DNA of 64,000 nt from Bacteroidetes bacterium OLB12 (GTDB taxonomy: Bacteria > Bacteroidota > Bacteroidia > Cytophagales > Cyclobacteriaceae), in NCBI GenBank assembly GCA_001567185.1, contig LNFR01000058.1:20002-84001 (forward strand), in the 5' to 3' direction. Shown here piece by piece: positions 8,692 to 16,714 of the stretch. Under the pieces are notes generated by a model. The model saw only the letters and a list, made by a program, of their open reading frames with translations, was not told the DNA's origin and made no database searches. Position 1 is the stretch's first letter; each line of letters opens with the position of its first letter. The translations under genes and the position numbers were made by a program.

Positions 8692-11010
8692 ATAGGCAGA
8701 CGGAAACTGTGCCGAACCTTTTAGTTGCTCTGATAGTTCGGGTACTTTGTTTTCAATATAGGTGCTTAACTCGCGAATGGTTAACCGCTGATCTTTATTT
8801 GTGTCTGCGGCTCCATTAATTCCTTCCAGCAAGGCATAGGTAAAAATTCCATGGCCCAGTTTGGCAAACTCTGTAGCAAACTGTTCGGCCCCGGTGGAGG
8901 TAATCCAGAACGTGCCGGTACTGCGGGCTAATTGTGCAATGGCTTTTTCTTCGGCCGCACCCCGGGCCCTGTCTTCCAACGCATCCAGCGCACCAGCCGA
9001 TTGACAGGCATCCAGAATAAACACTTGTTTTTGTGCATTGATTGCCGAAGCAAAATCTTTTAAGTCGTTGGCCGAAATACCCTTATCGACAAGTAAATCA
9101 TCGCGGCCATACAACTGCGTAATGTCATGTGGAACAATGTAAAACTGTTTATCGGCACCGCCCGACATCACCCCATGCCCGGCATAGTACACCACAATCA
9201 TATCCTGTTCCAGTGCTTTTGCTTTTACTTGGTTAAGGGCTGCAAAAATATTTGTTTTAACCGCTTTGTCGTTCCGTATTGAAAACGGAACAACTTCCTG
9301 AAACAACGATTTTGATTGCTGGCTGATTACTTTGGCAACCCCATCCGCATCGGCCTGTGCGTAGTTCAGATTATATTTTGGATTTTTATACTTATCAATA
9401 CCGATGGTTACCAGGTATAGTTTCGGTTTGGCTTCGGTAGCTCCTTTGTAATTAATAACAAATTTTGTCTTTTCTGATTCAACGCCCGATTTGCTGCTGG
9501 CCGTTGCATAAAAATAATTTTGCTCGCCAAACGAGTTGGTTAATGAAACATCGAATGCATACAAACTCTTTCCATTGCCCGGAACAACCTTCACCAGCTT
9601 GGAGTTTTGATACAATTTTATTTCAGTGATTTCCTGTGGATTTTGGGTTACAGCTATCTCCACGTTCGATTGCTTTTGTGTAGCGGATGTACCCTCAGCG
9701 GAAGCAGCTTTTCCATTTATTGATTTAAGCTGCAACGCGGGTATTTTATCTATAACCTTCTCCACTTCAAAAGTGGTTTGTGCTAATTGTGTTTTTTCAT
9801 CTTCATCCACAATCTGCGAAAGCAACCGCGGAGTAAACCCACTTTCAAATGTACTTTCCAGGGGAGTGCGTTGATTTGACAGCCTGGAGGTCCAGAAAAC
9901 TTTACGCAATGCCTCGGGGGTTCCTTCTACTCTTCCATCGCGCGAAACAACGGCAAAGTCATCATTGCTGTCGCAAAAGAAATAACCAACAATAGCATTG
10001 GTTTTAATGTCATAGATCTGGTTTATGTTATTTCCTAATGAGTTGATCAGAAATTTTCCGCTGTTGCCTAACGGATACGGGTGGGCATTGCCTACTCCCA
10101 ACATTAACGTGCCGCTTAATTTAAAGCCATCCGATTTGGTTGTAAATGAAATTCCGCCTGATTGGATATCGTACACATTAAATGAAAGCGATGCGGTTAT
10201 TGCGAGCAATTTGTTTCCTGAAATTTTTCCACTGTATGGCATGATGTTATTGCCCCACACCACTTTCCCTTCCACGTCTCTGATTAGGGTAAGGGATGTT
10301 CCATTTAAAATTTCAACGGTTGTTTTGGTCATGAGCATATTCAGACTTGATACCACCAGGTTTTCGCCTTTTTCATCAAACGCGGCCATGGTATAAAAAC
10401 CCTTTTTCGATTCGGCCAATACCTTTCCCGAACTAATTTCAAAAACCTTGAGGGGATTCATTTCTTTTAGGAGCGGTATAACCCCAACCACTATGCTTTT
10501 GCCATTTGGATGCAGGGCCAATGCGCTCACATGATGCTTTTTATATTGAAAGGTGTTTATCACCTTAAGTGTTTTAAGGTCATAAATTTCAATCCAGCCT
10601 TCGCGCTGGCCAACCGCAAATAAGTTAGCCCGATCAGAATAAGATGATTTTGTTATCTCGCCTGTCGTGTTGAATTGAGCCAAGGTTTTCTCCCCTTTCC
10701 AATCCATAATTACTACCTGTTTACCCCCGGCCAATATCAACTTGCCATCGTTTGTCAATTGCATATCAAACAAATCCGCAAAGGGAATGGCGAATCGTTT
10801 GATAAACCTGCCTGCTCTTACATCAAATATTTTTACAACCCGATCTTTGAATGCAAATGCTGCGTAGGCTCCATCGGGCGAGGCGGCCATCCCCACTTGT
10901 TCTGAAGTTGTTTCGTTTTTCAAGTAACCCAGCCGCACCAAATCAACTTCAGGCTCTTGTGCATAGCCCATCGCACAAAATAAAACCAGCAATACGGTAA
11001 GTGCTTTCAT
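8650..11010 (-). CDS. Secreted beta-propeller protein with C-terminal caspase (C14) domain
   Basis: A 786-residue protein with a signal peptide cleaved near 'CAMGYAQ'. The first 370 residues contain WD40-like repeats, for example 'AASPDGAYAAFAFKDRVVKIFDV' and 'KTLKVINTFQYKKHHVSALALHPNG'. A linker and Ig-like stretch (about 440-540) lead to a caspase/peptidase C14 domain starting at 'LYLVTIGIDKYKNP'. The catalytic dyad appears intact: H612 in 'YYAGHGV' and C669 in 'FILDACQSAG'. It is therefore predicted to be an active cysteine protease in the periplasm or outside the cell. The substrate is unknown. It stands alone between convergent doxX-like and an aldo/keto reductase gene 15 bp upstream. 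Confidence 0.88.
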   Translation of the reverse strand: MKALTVLLVLFCAMGYAQEPEVDLVRLGYLKNETTSEQVGMAASPDGAYAAFAFKDRVVKIFDVRAGRFIKRFAIPFADLFDMQLTNDGKLILAGGKQVVIMDWKGEKTLAQFNTTGEITKSSYSDRANLFAVGQREGWIEIYDLKTLKVINTFQYKKHHVSALALHPNGKSIVVGVIPLLKEMNPLKVFEISSGKVLAESKKGFYTMAAFDEKGENLVVSSLNMLMTKTTVEILNGTSLTLIRDVEGKVVWGNNIMPYSGKISGNKLLAITASLSFNVYDIQSGGISFTTKSDGFKLSGTLMLGVGNAHPYPLGNSGKFLINSLGNNINQIYDIKTNAIVGYFFCDSNDDFAVVSRDGRVEGTPEALRKVFWTSRLSNQRTPLESTFESGFTPRLLSQIVDEDEKTQLAQTTFEVEKVIDKIPALQLKSINGKAASAEGTSATQKQSNVEIAVTQNPQEITEIKLYQNSKLVKVVPGNGKSLYAFDVSLTNSFGEQNYFYATASSKSGVESEKTKFVINYKGATEAKPKLYLVTIGIDKYKNPKYNLNYAQADADGVAKVISQQSKSLFQEVVPFSIRNDKAVKTNIFAALNQVKAKALEQDMIVVYYAGHGVMSGGADKQFYIVPHDITQLYGRDDLLVDKGISANDLKDFASAINAQKQVFILDACQSAGALDALEDRARGAAEEKAIAQLARSTGTFWITSTGAEQFATEFAKLGHGIFTYALLEGINGAADTNKDQRLTIRELSTYIENKVPELSEQLKGSAQFPSAYSFGNDFPLAVFEK

Positions 11011-11025
11011 AGGTTGAGGTTATTA

Positions 11026-11892
11026 TTAAGCCACGTCTTTACCTGTTGCCACCCGCAACATTTCAAACCAATCCTGCCTGTCTAATTTTATAGTTAATGC
11101 CTGAGCCGCTTCTTTTATCCGCTCAGGTTTTGTTGTACCAATTACCGGAAATATGTTGGAAGGGTGCTTCAACAACCAGGCCAGCGAAAGTTGGCTGTAG
11201 GAGGCCTGATACCGTGTTGCTTTATGGAACAATTCACGCTCCCCCGTCAGGTTACCCCCCGCCAGGGGCGACCATGCCATAGGCGAAGCTTGTTGTTCCA
11301 TCAACAAATCCACATCGCCATTAAACAAAGGTTCTACACGTGCCAGTGAAATTTCAATCTGGTTGGTAACTAAGGGCATGGGCAAAAAATTTTGCAGCAT
11401 GTAAAACTGGGGTCGTGTAAAATTTGAAACTCCAAAGTTTAATACTTTGCCCTGTTGTTTGAGTTGCGAAAATGCTTCCGCCACTTCCTGCGGATTTAAT
11501 AATGGATCGGGTCGGTGAATCAGCAGTAAATCTATTCTGTCGGTATGCAGCATCTTCAATGAGTTCTCGGCCGACCAGATGATGTGTTCTTTTGAGGTAT
11601 CATAATGCTTTACCCAGGTTTTTGGTCGCTTGTCTGAAGGGAACTTTATTCCGCACTTTGTAACCAGCTCCATTTTATTGCGCAAAGCGGGTTGCTTGCG
11701 CAAGGTTTCACCAAAAATTTCTTCGTTGCTGTGGTCACCGTAAATATCTGCATGGTCAAAGGTAGTGATGCCTTCGTCAAGCGAAGTTTGAATTAACCGC
11801 TCAACCGCTTCGGGTGCAAGCCGCCAACGCCAAACTCCTGAAATAATGCGTGAGAAGATTGGCCCTTGTGGATGAATGTGTAACCGTTGCAT
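11026..11892 (-). CDS. Aldo/keto reductase (YdhF-like)
   Basis: A 288-residue TIM-barrel NADPH-dependent oxidoreductase. The catalytic tetrad residues are visible: D in 'TTFDHADIYGDHSNEE', Y in the same segment, K in 'LVTKCGI' and H in 'LLLIHRPDP'. The NADP-binding end is seen in 'FPVIGTTKPERI'. The 'P.FSRIISGVWRW' N-terminus and 'MAWSPLAGG' resemble the E. coli YdhF branch of the family. The substrate is not predictable. The stop lies 15 bp from the start of the caspase gene on the same strand. Confidence 0.9.
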   Translation of the reverse strand: MQRLHIHPQGPIFSRIISGVWRWRLAPEAVERLIQTSLDEGITTFDHADIYGDHSNEEIFGETLRKQPALRNKMELVTKCGIKFPSDKRPKTWVKHYDTSKEHIIWSAENSLKMLHTDRIDLLLIHRPDPLLNPQEVAEAFSQLKQQGKVLNFGVSNFTRPQFYMLQNFLPMPLVTNQIEISLARVEPLFNGDVDLLMEQQASPMAWSPLAGGNLTGERELFHKATRYQASYSQLSLAWLLKHPSNIFPVIGTTKPERIKEAAQALTIKLDRQDWFEMLRVATGKDVA

Positions 11893-11894
11893 AT

Positions 11895-12206
11895 TTACTT
11901 AGGCTGATGCTGAAAACACTTTTTGTTTTTATTGGCTGTCATCCGCTTGCAGCGCGTGCCATCGGCTGTTTTGCTGCTGCATTGGTTTAGCTTGGCTTTG
12001 CCAAGCTCGTTGGGTTTGCAGATATCGCATGCACCTTTTCCGGCTTTTTTGGCATCGGCCAGTTTTACAGGGCTTGCCTCACCCGAAAGCCTACAATCAG
12101 CTGTGTGGTATTTTTCGCCTTTGGGCGATGTGTAAACGGTTTGACTAAACGCTTTGAAAGTAAGGCCGAGAAACAAAAAAACGGATAAGATCAGAATCTT
12201 TTTCAT
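11895..12206 (-). CDS. Small secreted Cys-rich protein (DUF5763-like tail)
   Basis: A 103-residue protein starting at ATG 12206 (MKKILILSVFLFLG) with a signal peptide ending near 'KAFSQ'. Two short Cys modules follow. The first, 'YHTADCRL...KAGKGACDIC', resembles the Ada-like metal-binding motif seen at the end of secreted nucleases and hypothetical proteins. The second, 'CSSKTADGTRCKRMT...KKCFQHQ', resembles the C-x-G-x-C...C-x-x-H motif of DUF5763. Both look like zinc-binding knuckles. No catalytic domain is present. It is the last chromosomal gene before the tRNA-Leu island boundary. Confidence 0.7.
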   Translation of the reverse strand: MKKILILSVFLFLGLTFKAFSQTVYTSPKGEKYHTADCRLSGEASPVKLADAKKAGKGACDICKPNELGKAKLNQCSSKTADGTRCKRMTANKNKKCFQHQPK

Positions 12207-12494
12207 ATCAAAAGCTTGAAGGGCTAAGGTCAAACTTTTTCGATAGAAATGCGAGTAGAAATTTTTTTCGCCTTTACAGAAATCCCTTGTTTAAAGAGTA
12301 CCCGGGACGGGAGTATCAACTTTTTTAATATCCGCTATAACAACTAAAATGGCCTTGAAAAGCCTGATTACATGGTTTGGTATTGGTTAAAAGACGTTAT
12401 ATCTGTGCACTCCATAAAACTTTCGGCCTCCTTCGGTAAGAAGTTATCGGATGTTTTCCGTTTTAGTAATGATGTTTGTCTCATGGTCATACTT
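12207..12494. other. Intergenic segment with left island boundary
   Basis: No coding frame with family resemblance is present. The segment contains the displaced tRNA-Leu 3'-end copy at 12297-12314 and, beyond it, about 180 bp of island DNA downstream of the AbiF stop. Short open frames on both strands here are not supported. Confidence 0.6.
12297..12314. repeat. Displaced copy of tRNA-Leu 3' end (attachment-site repeat)
   Basis: The 18 bases AGTACCCGGGACGGGAGT are identical to 18372-18389, which covers the acceptor and T-stem 3' end of the intact tRNA-Leu gene. Sequence on either side differs. A lone, direct-orientation copy of a tRNA 3' end 6 kb from the intact tRNA is the usual mark of site-specific integration. 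Confidence 0.8.
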
Positions 12495-13405
12495 TCAGGT
12501 ATTGGTCCACAAGGGTTCATTTTGCCATGCAGCTGGAAATCCAAGAGCATTTAAGTCCACGTTTGGATACTTTACCAAAAGTGCAACCAACTTGGATGTG
12601 AAATGATGACCTGGGCTAATAACATCGAGTAAATACTTCATACAGCACATGTGTATATAGAGCATATGGTGATCAGTTGCTGGCGGAACATTTGTCAGCC
12701 AGGGAGCAGGCGGCTTGGATAAGATTTTGGGTCTTCCTGGAAGATTCTTATTCCATAGCCGACCATGGTGTGCACATACATTTCTGATCTGTGCTATTGA
12801 TTGTAGCCAACTGTGCAGATATGTGTGATTAACTGTATTGAGCTCCGCGGCAATCGTATCTTTTGATTTTACAGAGGGTTTAAGATTCCATACAATTTTG
12901 ACAAATTTCCAAAAGTGGCAACCTCAAGTGTCTTCCACGCTGGAGGAAATCGATTATCTGTGCTGTACCGTTTTAAATGATCCCTAATAAATACATCCTT
13001 TGAAATTTCGATGCTTTCAGTAATTGCATTAAGGGTTTTTACTAACTCTGGAATGTTGACGAACAAAGCGGTGTTTTGAAACCACCAAGGATCAACTTCA
13101 TGTGAAAGGTGGTAGATCAATTTGCTGCGTAGGCCGATTTCTATTCGCTCAATAACATCAAAGATTAGGAGCCTTAGCTCTCTATCGAAGTTGTAAAGAG
13201 CGATAACATCATCAAAACGGCTATTGGGTTTGAATGTATGATTAACCTTATTGGCTTGCATCGGCCACCAATACCCTGCGAGTCGATAGTAGCTGATGTT
13301 GGAAAGGAAATGCGCTGCTTCATTCTCATCTCTGATCGCAAGACCGCGCTGCTTTAACTGAGCAATCTGGTCTGCGATTGTTGTGGCTCCCTTATTATAA
13401 ATCAT
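12495..13405 (-). CDS. AbiF/Abi_2-family HEPN protein, one frameshift
   Basis: The first 176 residues read 'TIADQIAQLKQRGL', 'LSNISYYRLAGYWWPM', 'IALYNFDRELRLLIFDVIERIEIGLRS' and 'WKTLEVATFGNLSKLYG', all hallmarks of the Abi_2 (AbiD/AbiF) family. The frame then stops at 12869, but another frame continues with 'YLHSWLQSIAQIRNVCAHHGRLWN' and ends at a TGA at 12497-12495. Joined, the protein is about 303 residues, the normal family length. The break needs one extra base in the CCC run near 12875-12880. The C-terminal 'RNVCAH' fits the HEPN RNase motif Rx4H, so a working protein would be a candidate RNase toxin in abortive infection. An RNA hairpin lies 72 nt upstream on the same strand. Confidence 0.85.
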
Positions 13406-13757
13406 GGTTGCTTAAAAATAAGGAAAGGAATATACTGCTTTTAAGTCGAGTTATAAGACCCCCGTAAAAGCAAAAGACTCGCCCTGGGACGCTGTTCTTA
13501 TGGGTAGCGTGGCGAGTACTGTTAATACAAAAGTACAATATGCATGCCTTATAACCAAGGATTGAGAGTATTAAGAAGTGAGTGAGAAAATGAGTTCAGT
13601 GAGTTCAGTGAGTAACCTTAACTTATTGACAATCTGAATGAAATCAGTTCATTCCTGACACAAAAGCCTAAAAAAGCTTTATAAGGACGTATAAGAAAAT
13701 GAGTTTATTTATAGGTAAATGGTTGCATCATATTGGAATTTGGCGTACTATTGTATC
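13406..13757. other. Divergent intergenic region between abiF and an unknown gene
   Basis: This 352-bp region contains no supported gene. It holds the hairpin at 13477-13517, a short tandem repeat (unit GAGTTCAGT, two and a half copies at 13592-13613), and otherwise AT-rich DNA that must contain the divergent promoters. Confidence 0.6.
13477..13517 (-). ncRNA. Candidate AbiF-associated RNA hairpin
   Basis: On the minus strand, ACTCGCC pairs with GGCGAGT and ACGCT pairs with AGCGT. This gives a 12-bp stem with a 5-nt bulge (CCCAG) on the 3' arm and a 12-nt loop. Directly 3' on that strand lies CTTTTGCTTTT, which could end transcription. The hairpin sits between 110 and 72 nt upstream of the abiF ATG in the same orientation. 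I recall that conserved RNAs have been described upstream of AbiF-family genes, and this position fits. Whether it is that RNA class or simply a terminator is not decided by sequence alone. Confidence 0.5.
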
Positions 13758-14177
13758 ATGGTAGAGATGGATATAAACAGTATCGAATTTTTTGAGTCTG
13801 AGGATGGTATAGGCCCCGCTAAGGCTACGGTCCACAGATCGGGGAAACTCGGGTTTAGTCGAGCGGCAAATAAGCTGATCGACTTCGAAACCAATAAATT
13901 CTTCAAAATTGGCCGTAAAAAGCCAGATGGAGTAGATAAGGCCGATATCCTTTATTTGATCCCAGTAGCGGAAAAGGATGAGTTTACCTTTACAGTTATC
14001 AAAGCAGGAGGATACTACTCACTAAAAACAAAGCGTCTCTTAAATCAGTTGGGGATTGATTACAGGAATGAGGAAGAATCGGTAATATTTGATATAGATG
14101 AAGTCAGAGACAAGGAGAAAAAGTATTTTAAGCTGACCTCGAGAAAAGGAAAGCAGAAGGCCGCACAGTCTGAGTAG
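13758..14177 (+). CDS. Unknown island protein
   Basis: About 139 residues from ATG 13758 (MVEMDINSIEFFESEDG); the ATG at 13764 is also possible, and an upstream start at 13719 would add an unlikely extension. The protein is charged and cytoplasmic with alternating strands and helices. It begins with a small beta region ('AKATVHRSGKLGFSRAA') and ends in a Lys-rich tail ('KLTSRKGKQKAAQ'). I do not recognise the family. It diverges from abiF and is followed by a 410-bp gap with strong RNA-like structure. Confidence 0.6.
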   Translation: MVEMDINSIEFFESEDGIGPAKATVHRSGKLGFSRAANKLIDFETNKFFKIGRKKPDGVDKADILYLIPVAEKDEFTFTVIKAGGYYSLKTKRLLNQLGIDYRNEEESVIFDIDEVRDKEKKYFKLTSRKGKQKAAQSE

Positions 14178-14589
14178 ACATTGTGGCAGAAAATACACAA
14201 AATCATACATCGGTATGGTTTTTGCCGTAAAAATTGGATTTTTTTAAATGAGTAGACGGCTCGTTTTGTCACCTAAAAGAATGTGCCAGGTTCGTACCCT
14301 GACACGTTCTTATTAGGAACCTGTAAGCTTGTCAGGGGTTTTATACACACTTTCCCTGACGTTAGACGGTTGAGCACCGGATCTACGCCCTACAGGGATT
14401 TGCGTTTTTTTGTTTGCATAGGAGCATTTTCAAAACGACCGCAAATGTAAAAAGGTTTATCTAAAATAGAGATTATTAATTAAAAATAAAAACTCTGTTA
14501 CGATGAACGGTGTATACGTCCTGTTGCCGGGTGGTAACAGGCGGTGTCAACGTCAGAGACGCCATATAACTTAAAAAAACCATAAGTAT
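14178..14589. other. Structured intergenic region inside the island
   Basis: No supported gene. It contains the possible structured RNA (14278-14413) and further short inverted repeats just upstream of the DUF6941 gene, such as CTGTTGCC...GGTAACAG at about 14520-14540. A promoter for DUF6941 must lie here. Confidence 0.55.
14278..14413 (+). other. Possible structured RNA with terminator-like end
   Basis: Several nested inverted repeats occur in a row on the plus strand. The first is AGAATGTGCCAGG folding onto CCTGACACGTTCT (14278-14310). An alternative pairs CCCTGACA with TGTCAGGG around an inner GTTC/GAAC stem (about 14298-14338). The last pairs CCCTG with CAGGG (about 14354-14397) and is followed by GCGTTTTTTTG. 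The mutually exclusive pairings and T-run are compatible with a small RNA or attenuator, but no known class is recognised. Confidence 0.35.
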
Positions 14590-15009
14590 ATGGAAGTTGA
14601 AATTTTTACACTGGCAGATTATGCCGCAGATCAAGGCAACAGCAAACTGACTGTCGTGGGTACATTCGATACCCTGTTCACACAAAATTTACCCACAAAG
14701 CACCCGCATTGCTCTTTAGCAGTTCGCATTAGAATAGCTAACAGCGAAGCAGGCAAGCACGATTTTGAGATCAAAACTATCGGCCCAGACGGGAAGGAGT
14801 TTAGTCCTAAAATCAAGGGTGATCTCACAGTAATGCAAAATCCTAACGCGGATTACACCACGCTCAACCTGGTTATGAACATGAATAACCTCAAACTGGA
14901 AAGAGCTGGGAAGTATCACTTTGAATTCCACTTTGATGGTGACTTTAGGAGTGGACTCACCATGACGGTTGTTCACGGTGTTCCGAAGGGAATGCAGAAA
15001 GCAGCCTAG
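14590..15009 (+). CDS. DUF6941 family protein
   Basis: A 139-residue soluble, beta-rich protein (MEVEIFTLADYAADQGNSKL). The opening 'ADYA....G.KLTVVGTFDTLF' and 'HPHCSLAVRIRI' match the DUF6941 family as I remember it. The function is unknown. No signal peptide or membrane segment is present. It precedes the CBASS-like genes in the same direction, but a strong terminator follows its stop at 15017-15045, so it may be transcribed separately. Confidence 0.7.
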   Translation: MEVEIFTLADYAADQGNSKLTVVGTFDTLFTQNLPTKHPHCSLAVRIRIANSEAGKHDFEIKTIGPDGKEFSPKIKGDLTVMQNPNADYTTLNLVMNMNNLKLERAGKYHFEFHFDGDFRSGLTMTVVHGVPKGMQKAA

Positions 15010-15016
15010 TCCATTT

Positions 15017-15045
15017 GGGAGCAGATTTTCTGCTCCCATTTTTTC
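15017..15045 (+). terminator. Rho-independent terminator after DUF6941 gene
   Basis: GGGAGCAGA pairs perfectly with TCTGCTCCC around a TTT loop and is followed by ATTTTTTC. It separates the DUF6941 gene from the DUF2188-CBASS genes. Confidence 0.85.
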
Positions 15046-15078
15046 TATTCACTCATTTCAAAATTCAAAAAGAATAAC

Positions 15079-15321
15079 ATGGCAAACTATCATATTTCAA
15101 AAAACAAAGAATCTGGAAAATGGAATATCCAGAAGGAGAGCGCAGAACGCTCGAGTGGCTCAGCCGATACTCAGAAGCAAGCTGAGAAAATCGCAAAACA
15201 ATTTGCTTCGAATTCCGGTGGTGGCGAAGTGAGAATTCATGGTCTTGATGGCAAAATTCGAGACAGCGATACCGTAGCACCTGGTAACGATCCAAGAGAT
15301 ATTAAGGACAAAAAGCATTAA
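15079..15321 (+). CDS. DUF2188 domain protein
   Basis: An 80-residue protein (MANYHISKNKESGKWNIQKE). The pattern 'YH.......W.......A.R.S.....Q..A.......S...GGEVRIHGLDGKIRDSDT' is that of DUF2188, a small beta-alpha-beta domain of unknown function. Its stop is 5 bp from the CD-NTase ATG, so it is almost certainly co-transcribed with the CBASS-like genes. A role in that system is inference from position only. Confidence 0.8.
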   Translation: MANYHISKNKESGKWNIQKESAERSSGSADTQKQAEKIAKQFASNSGGGEVRIHGLDGKIRDSDTVAPGNDPRDIKDKKH

Positions 15322-15326
15322 TCAAC

Positions 15327-16310
15327 ATGACTTTACTTCAGAGCATCGATCAGATGATCGATAACATCACAGTAACAGACCGACAAGAGGACAACATTAA
15401 GGCATCAATTTCAAACCTCAATGATCACCTCAAAGCAAAAGAGAGTAATCTCCATGTTTTAGAGACGTTTACAAACGGATCTTATGAAAGGGATACCATA
15501 ATTAGACCTTTAAAAGACATCGATCTCTTCGCAGTTTTGGATCTCGAAAAATGGAAGGATGAGAACGGTAATTTACCGAATCCTCAAAGTGTTCTTTCAA
15601 AGCTCAAGGAATACTTAAATGGCTTGAACGACTACAAGGATAAAGTACGGCAAGATCGCCCATGCGTAACAATTGAACTTAGCAACAAAGATTTTGACGT
15701 ACTTCCTAGTTTTGAACAGAACGGCAGCTACCTAATCCCAGCGTATGATCTAAAATCATGGACTTATTCAGATCCTAAGCGATTAACTGATGATCTAAGC
15801 AAGGTCAATGGGCAAAGAAGCTATAGGGTTAAGCCAACTATAAAAGCGGTCAAGTACTGGAATAGAGAGAATAACGGTTTTGTTCCGTCTTACCACATCG
15901 AGGAAGTTGCTATCAGTATTTTCCAAATGTACTCCGTCAAAAATTATGAGGAGTCAATCAGGCTATGGTTTGACAATGCCAGCCTCTATCTAAATTCTCA
16001 GAAATTTGATTCATACAACAAATATGAAAAAGCTATTTCCAAGATTGGCAAGGTAAAAGACAAACTTACTGAAGCCAAGAAGGACTTTGACAATGGTGAA
16101 GAGCGAAAAGCTAAGGAGTTATGGAAAAGTGTTTTTGGAGATGAGTTTCCTGACGTGGTGGATGAGGAAGTTGAGGAAGCAAAGACGTTTGCAAAATCAC
16201 TATCAAGTGGGGCGTTGAAAATTTCAGCAGCAGGTACTCTTTCCGTAGCTGTTGGAAATACAGTAGCGGCCTCTAAAGGTTTCTATGGCGATGATTTACC
16301 AAACACCTAG
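15327..16310 (+). CDS. CD-NTase (cGAS/DncV-like nucleotidyltransferase), CBASS synthase
   Basis: A 327-residue nucleotidyltransferase of the SMODS/CD-NTase type. The active site is complete: 'NGSYERDT' (G51-S52), 'KDIDLFAVLD' (D64, D66) and a third acidic residue in 'NKDFDVLPSF' (D124). The helical half includes 'KAVKYWNRENNGFVPSYHIEEVAISIF'. Such enzymes make cyclic di- or trinucleotides on phage infection, which activate a downstream effector. The C-terminal tail 'AAGTLSVAVGNTVAASKGFYG' is small-residue-rich, as in E2-coupled CD-NTases, but the frame adds five residues after the glycine. Its 3' end overlaps the E2-like gene by 26 bp. Confidence 0.9.
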   Translation: MTLLQSIDQMIDNITVTDRQEDNIKASISNLNDHLKAKESNLHVLETFTNGSYERDTIIRPLKDIDLFAVLDLEKWKDENGNLPNPQSVLSKLKEYLNGLNDYKDKVRQDRPCVTIELSNKDFDVLPSFEQNGSYLIPAYDLKSWTYSDPKRLTDDLSKVNGQRSYRVKPTIKAVKYWNRENNGFVPSYHIEEVAISIFQMYSVKNYEESIRLWFDNASLYLNSQKFDSYNKYEKAISKIGKVKDKLTEAKKDFDNGEERKAKELWKSVFGDEFPDVVDEEVEEAKTFAKSLSSGALKISAAGTLSVAVGNTVAASKGFYGDDLPNT

Positions 16311-16710
16311 AAATTATAATCCGATCCATCAAATTAAGTTCATGCGGGCAACATACCCACAATTTAAGGTGCGATGGAAAAGTGATTTCGAAGTTGAATT
16401 CGTGGGATCTCTTCGCGTAAGCGAGAGATTCCCTACTTATATTGTGTCAATACTTTATCGTAGTGAATTGAGTCCGATAGTTAGGGTACTTAAACCTGAG
16501 CTGGTCGAAAAGCCGCCACATTTCTATCACAACAGAAGATCCCTATGCCTATACCATCCTCTCAATTTCAAATGGATGAGTGGAAAGATTCTCGCTAAAG
16601 AGATTGTGCCATGGACTGCCGCATGGATATATTTTTATGAAATCTGGCTGAAGACCAATGTTTGGTACGGACCGGAAGTACAACATACAACCGAAATACA
16701 ACAGAACTAA
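16285..16710 (+). CDS. Stand-alone E2-like protein (type II-short CBASS Cap2-like)
   Basis: A 141-residue protein overlapping the CD-NTase gene. A beta-sheet 'KVRWKSDFEVEFVG', 'YIVSILYRS' and 'PIVRVLKP' precedes 'PHFYHNRRSLCLYHP', with Cys88 as the likely catalytic cysteine. The tail 'WMSGKILAKEIVPWTAAWIYFYEIWLKTNVWYGPE' is the characteristic helical end of bacterial E2-like proteins of CBASS loci. No E1 or JAB protease gene is nearby, so this matches the short form in which only an E2 acts on the CD-NTase. Family assignment is from motif memory. Confidence 0.75.
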   Translation: MAMIYQTPRNYNPIHQIKFMRATYPQFKVRWKSDFEVEFVGSLRVSERFPTYIVSILYRSELSPIVRVLKPELVEKPPHFYHNRRSLCLYHPLNFKWMSGKILAKEIVPWTAAWIYFYEIWLKTNVWYGPEVQHTTEIQQN

Positions 16711-16714
16711 TTTT

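Noticed and set aside
12368-12554. Short overlapping open frames on both strands near the left island end
   Set aside because: On the minus strand the real coding frame here is the frameshifted C-terminus of AbiF up to 12495; the rest has no resemblance to any family and no neighbours in support.
13592-13613. Short tandem repeat that might be a CRISPR or iteron array
   Set aside because: Only two and a half copies of a 9-bp unit with no spacers; too little for a CRISPR array or replication origin.
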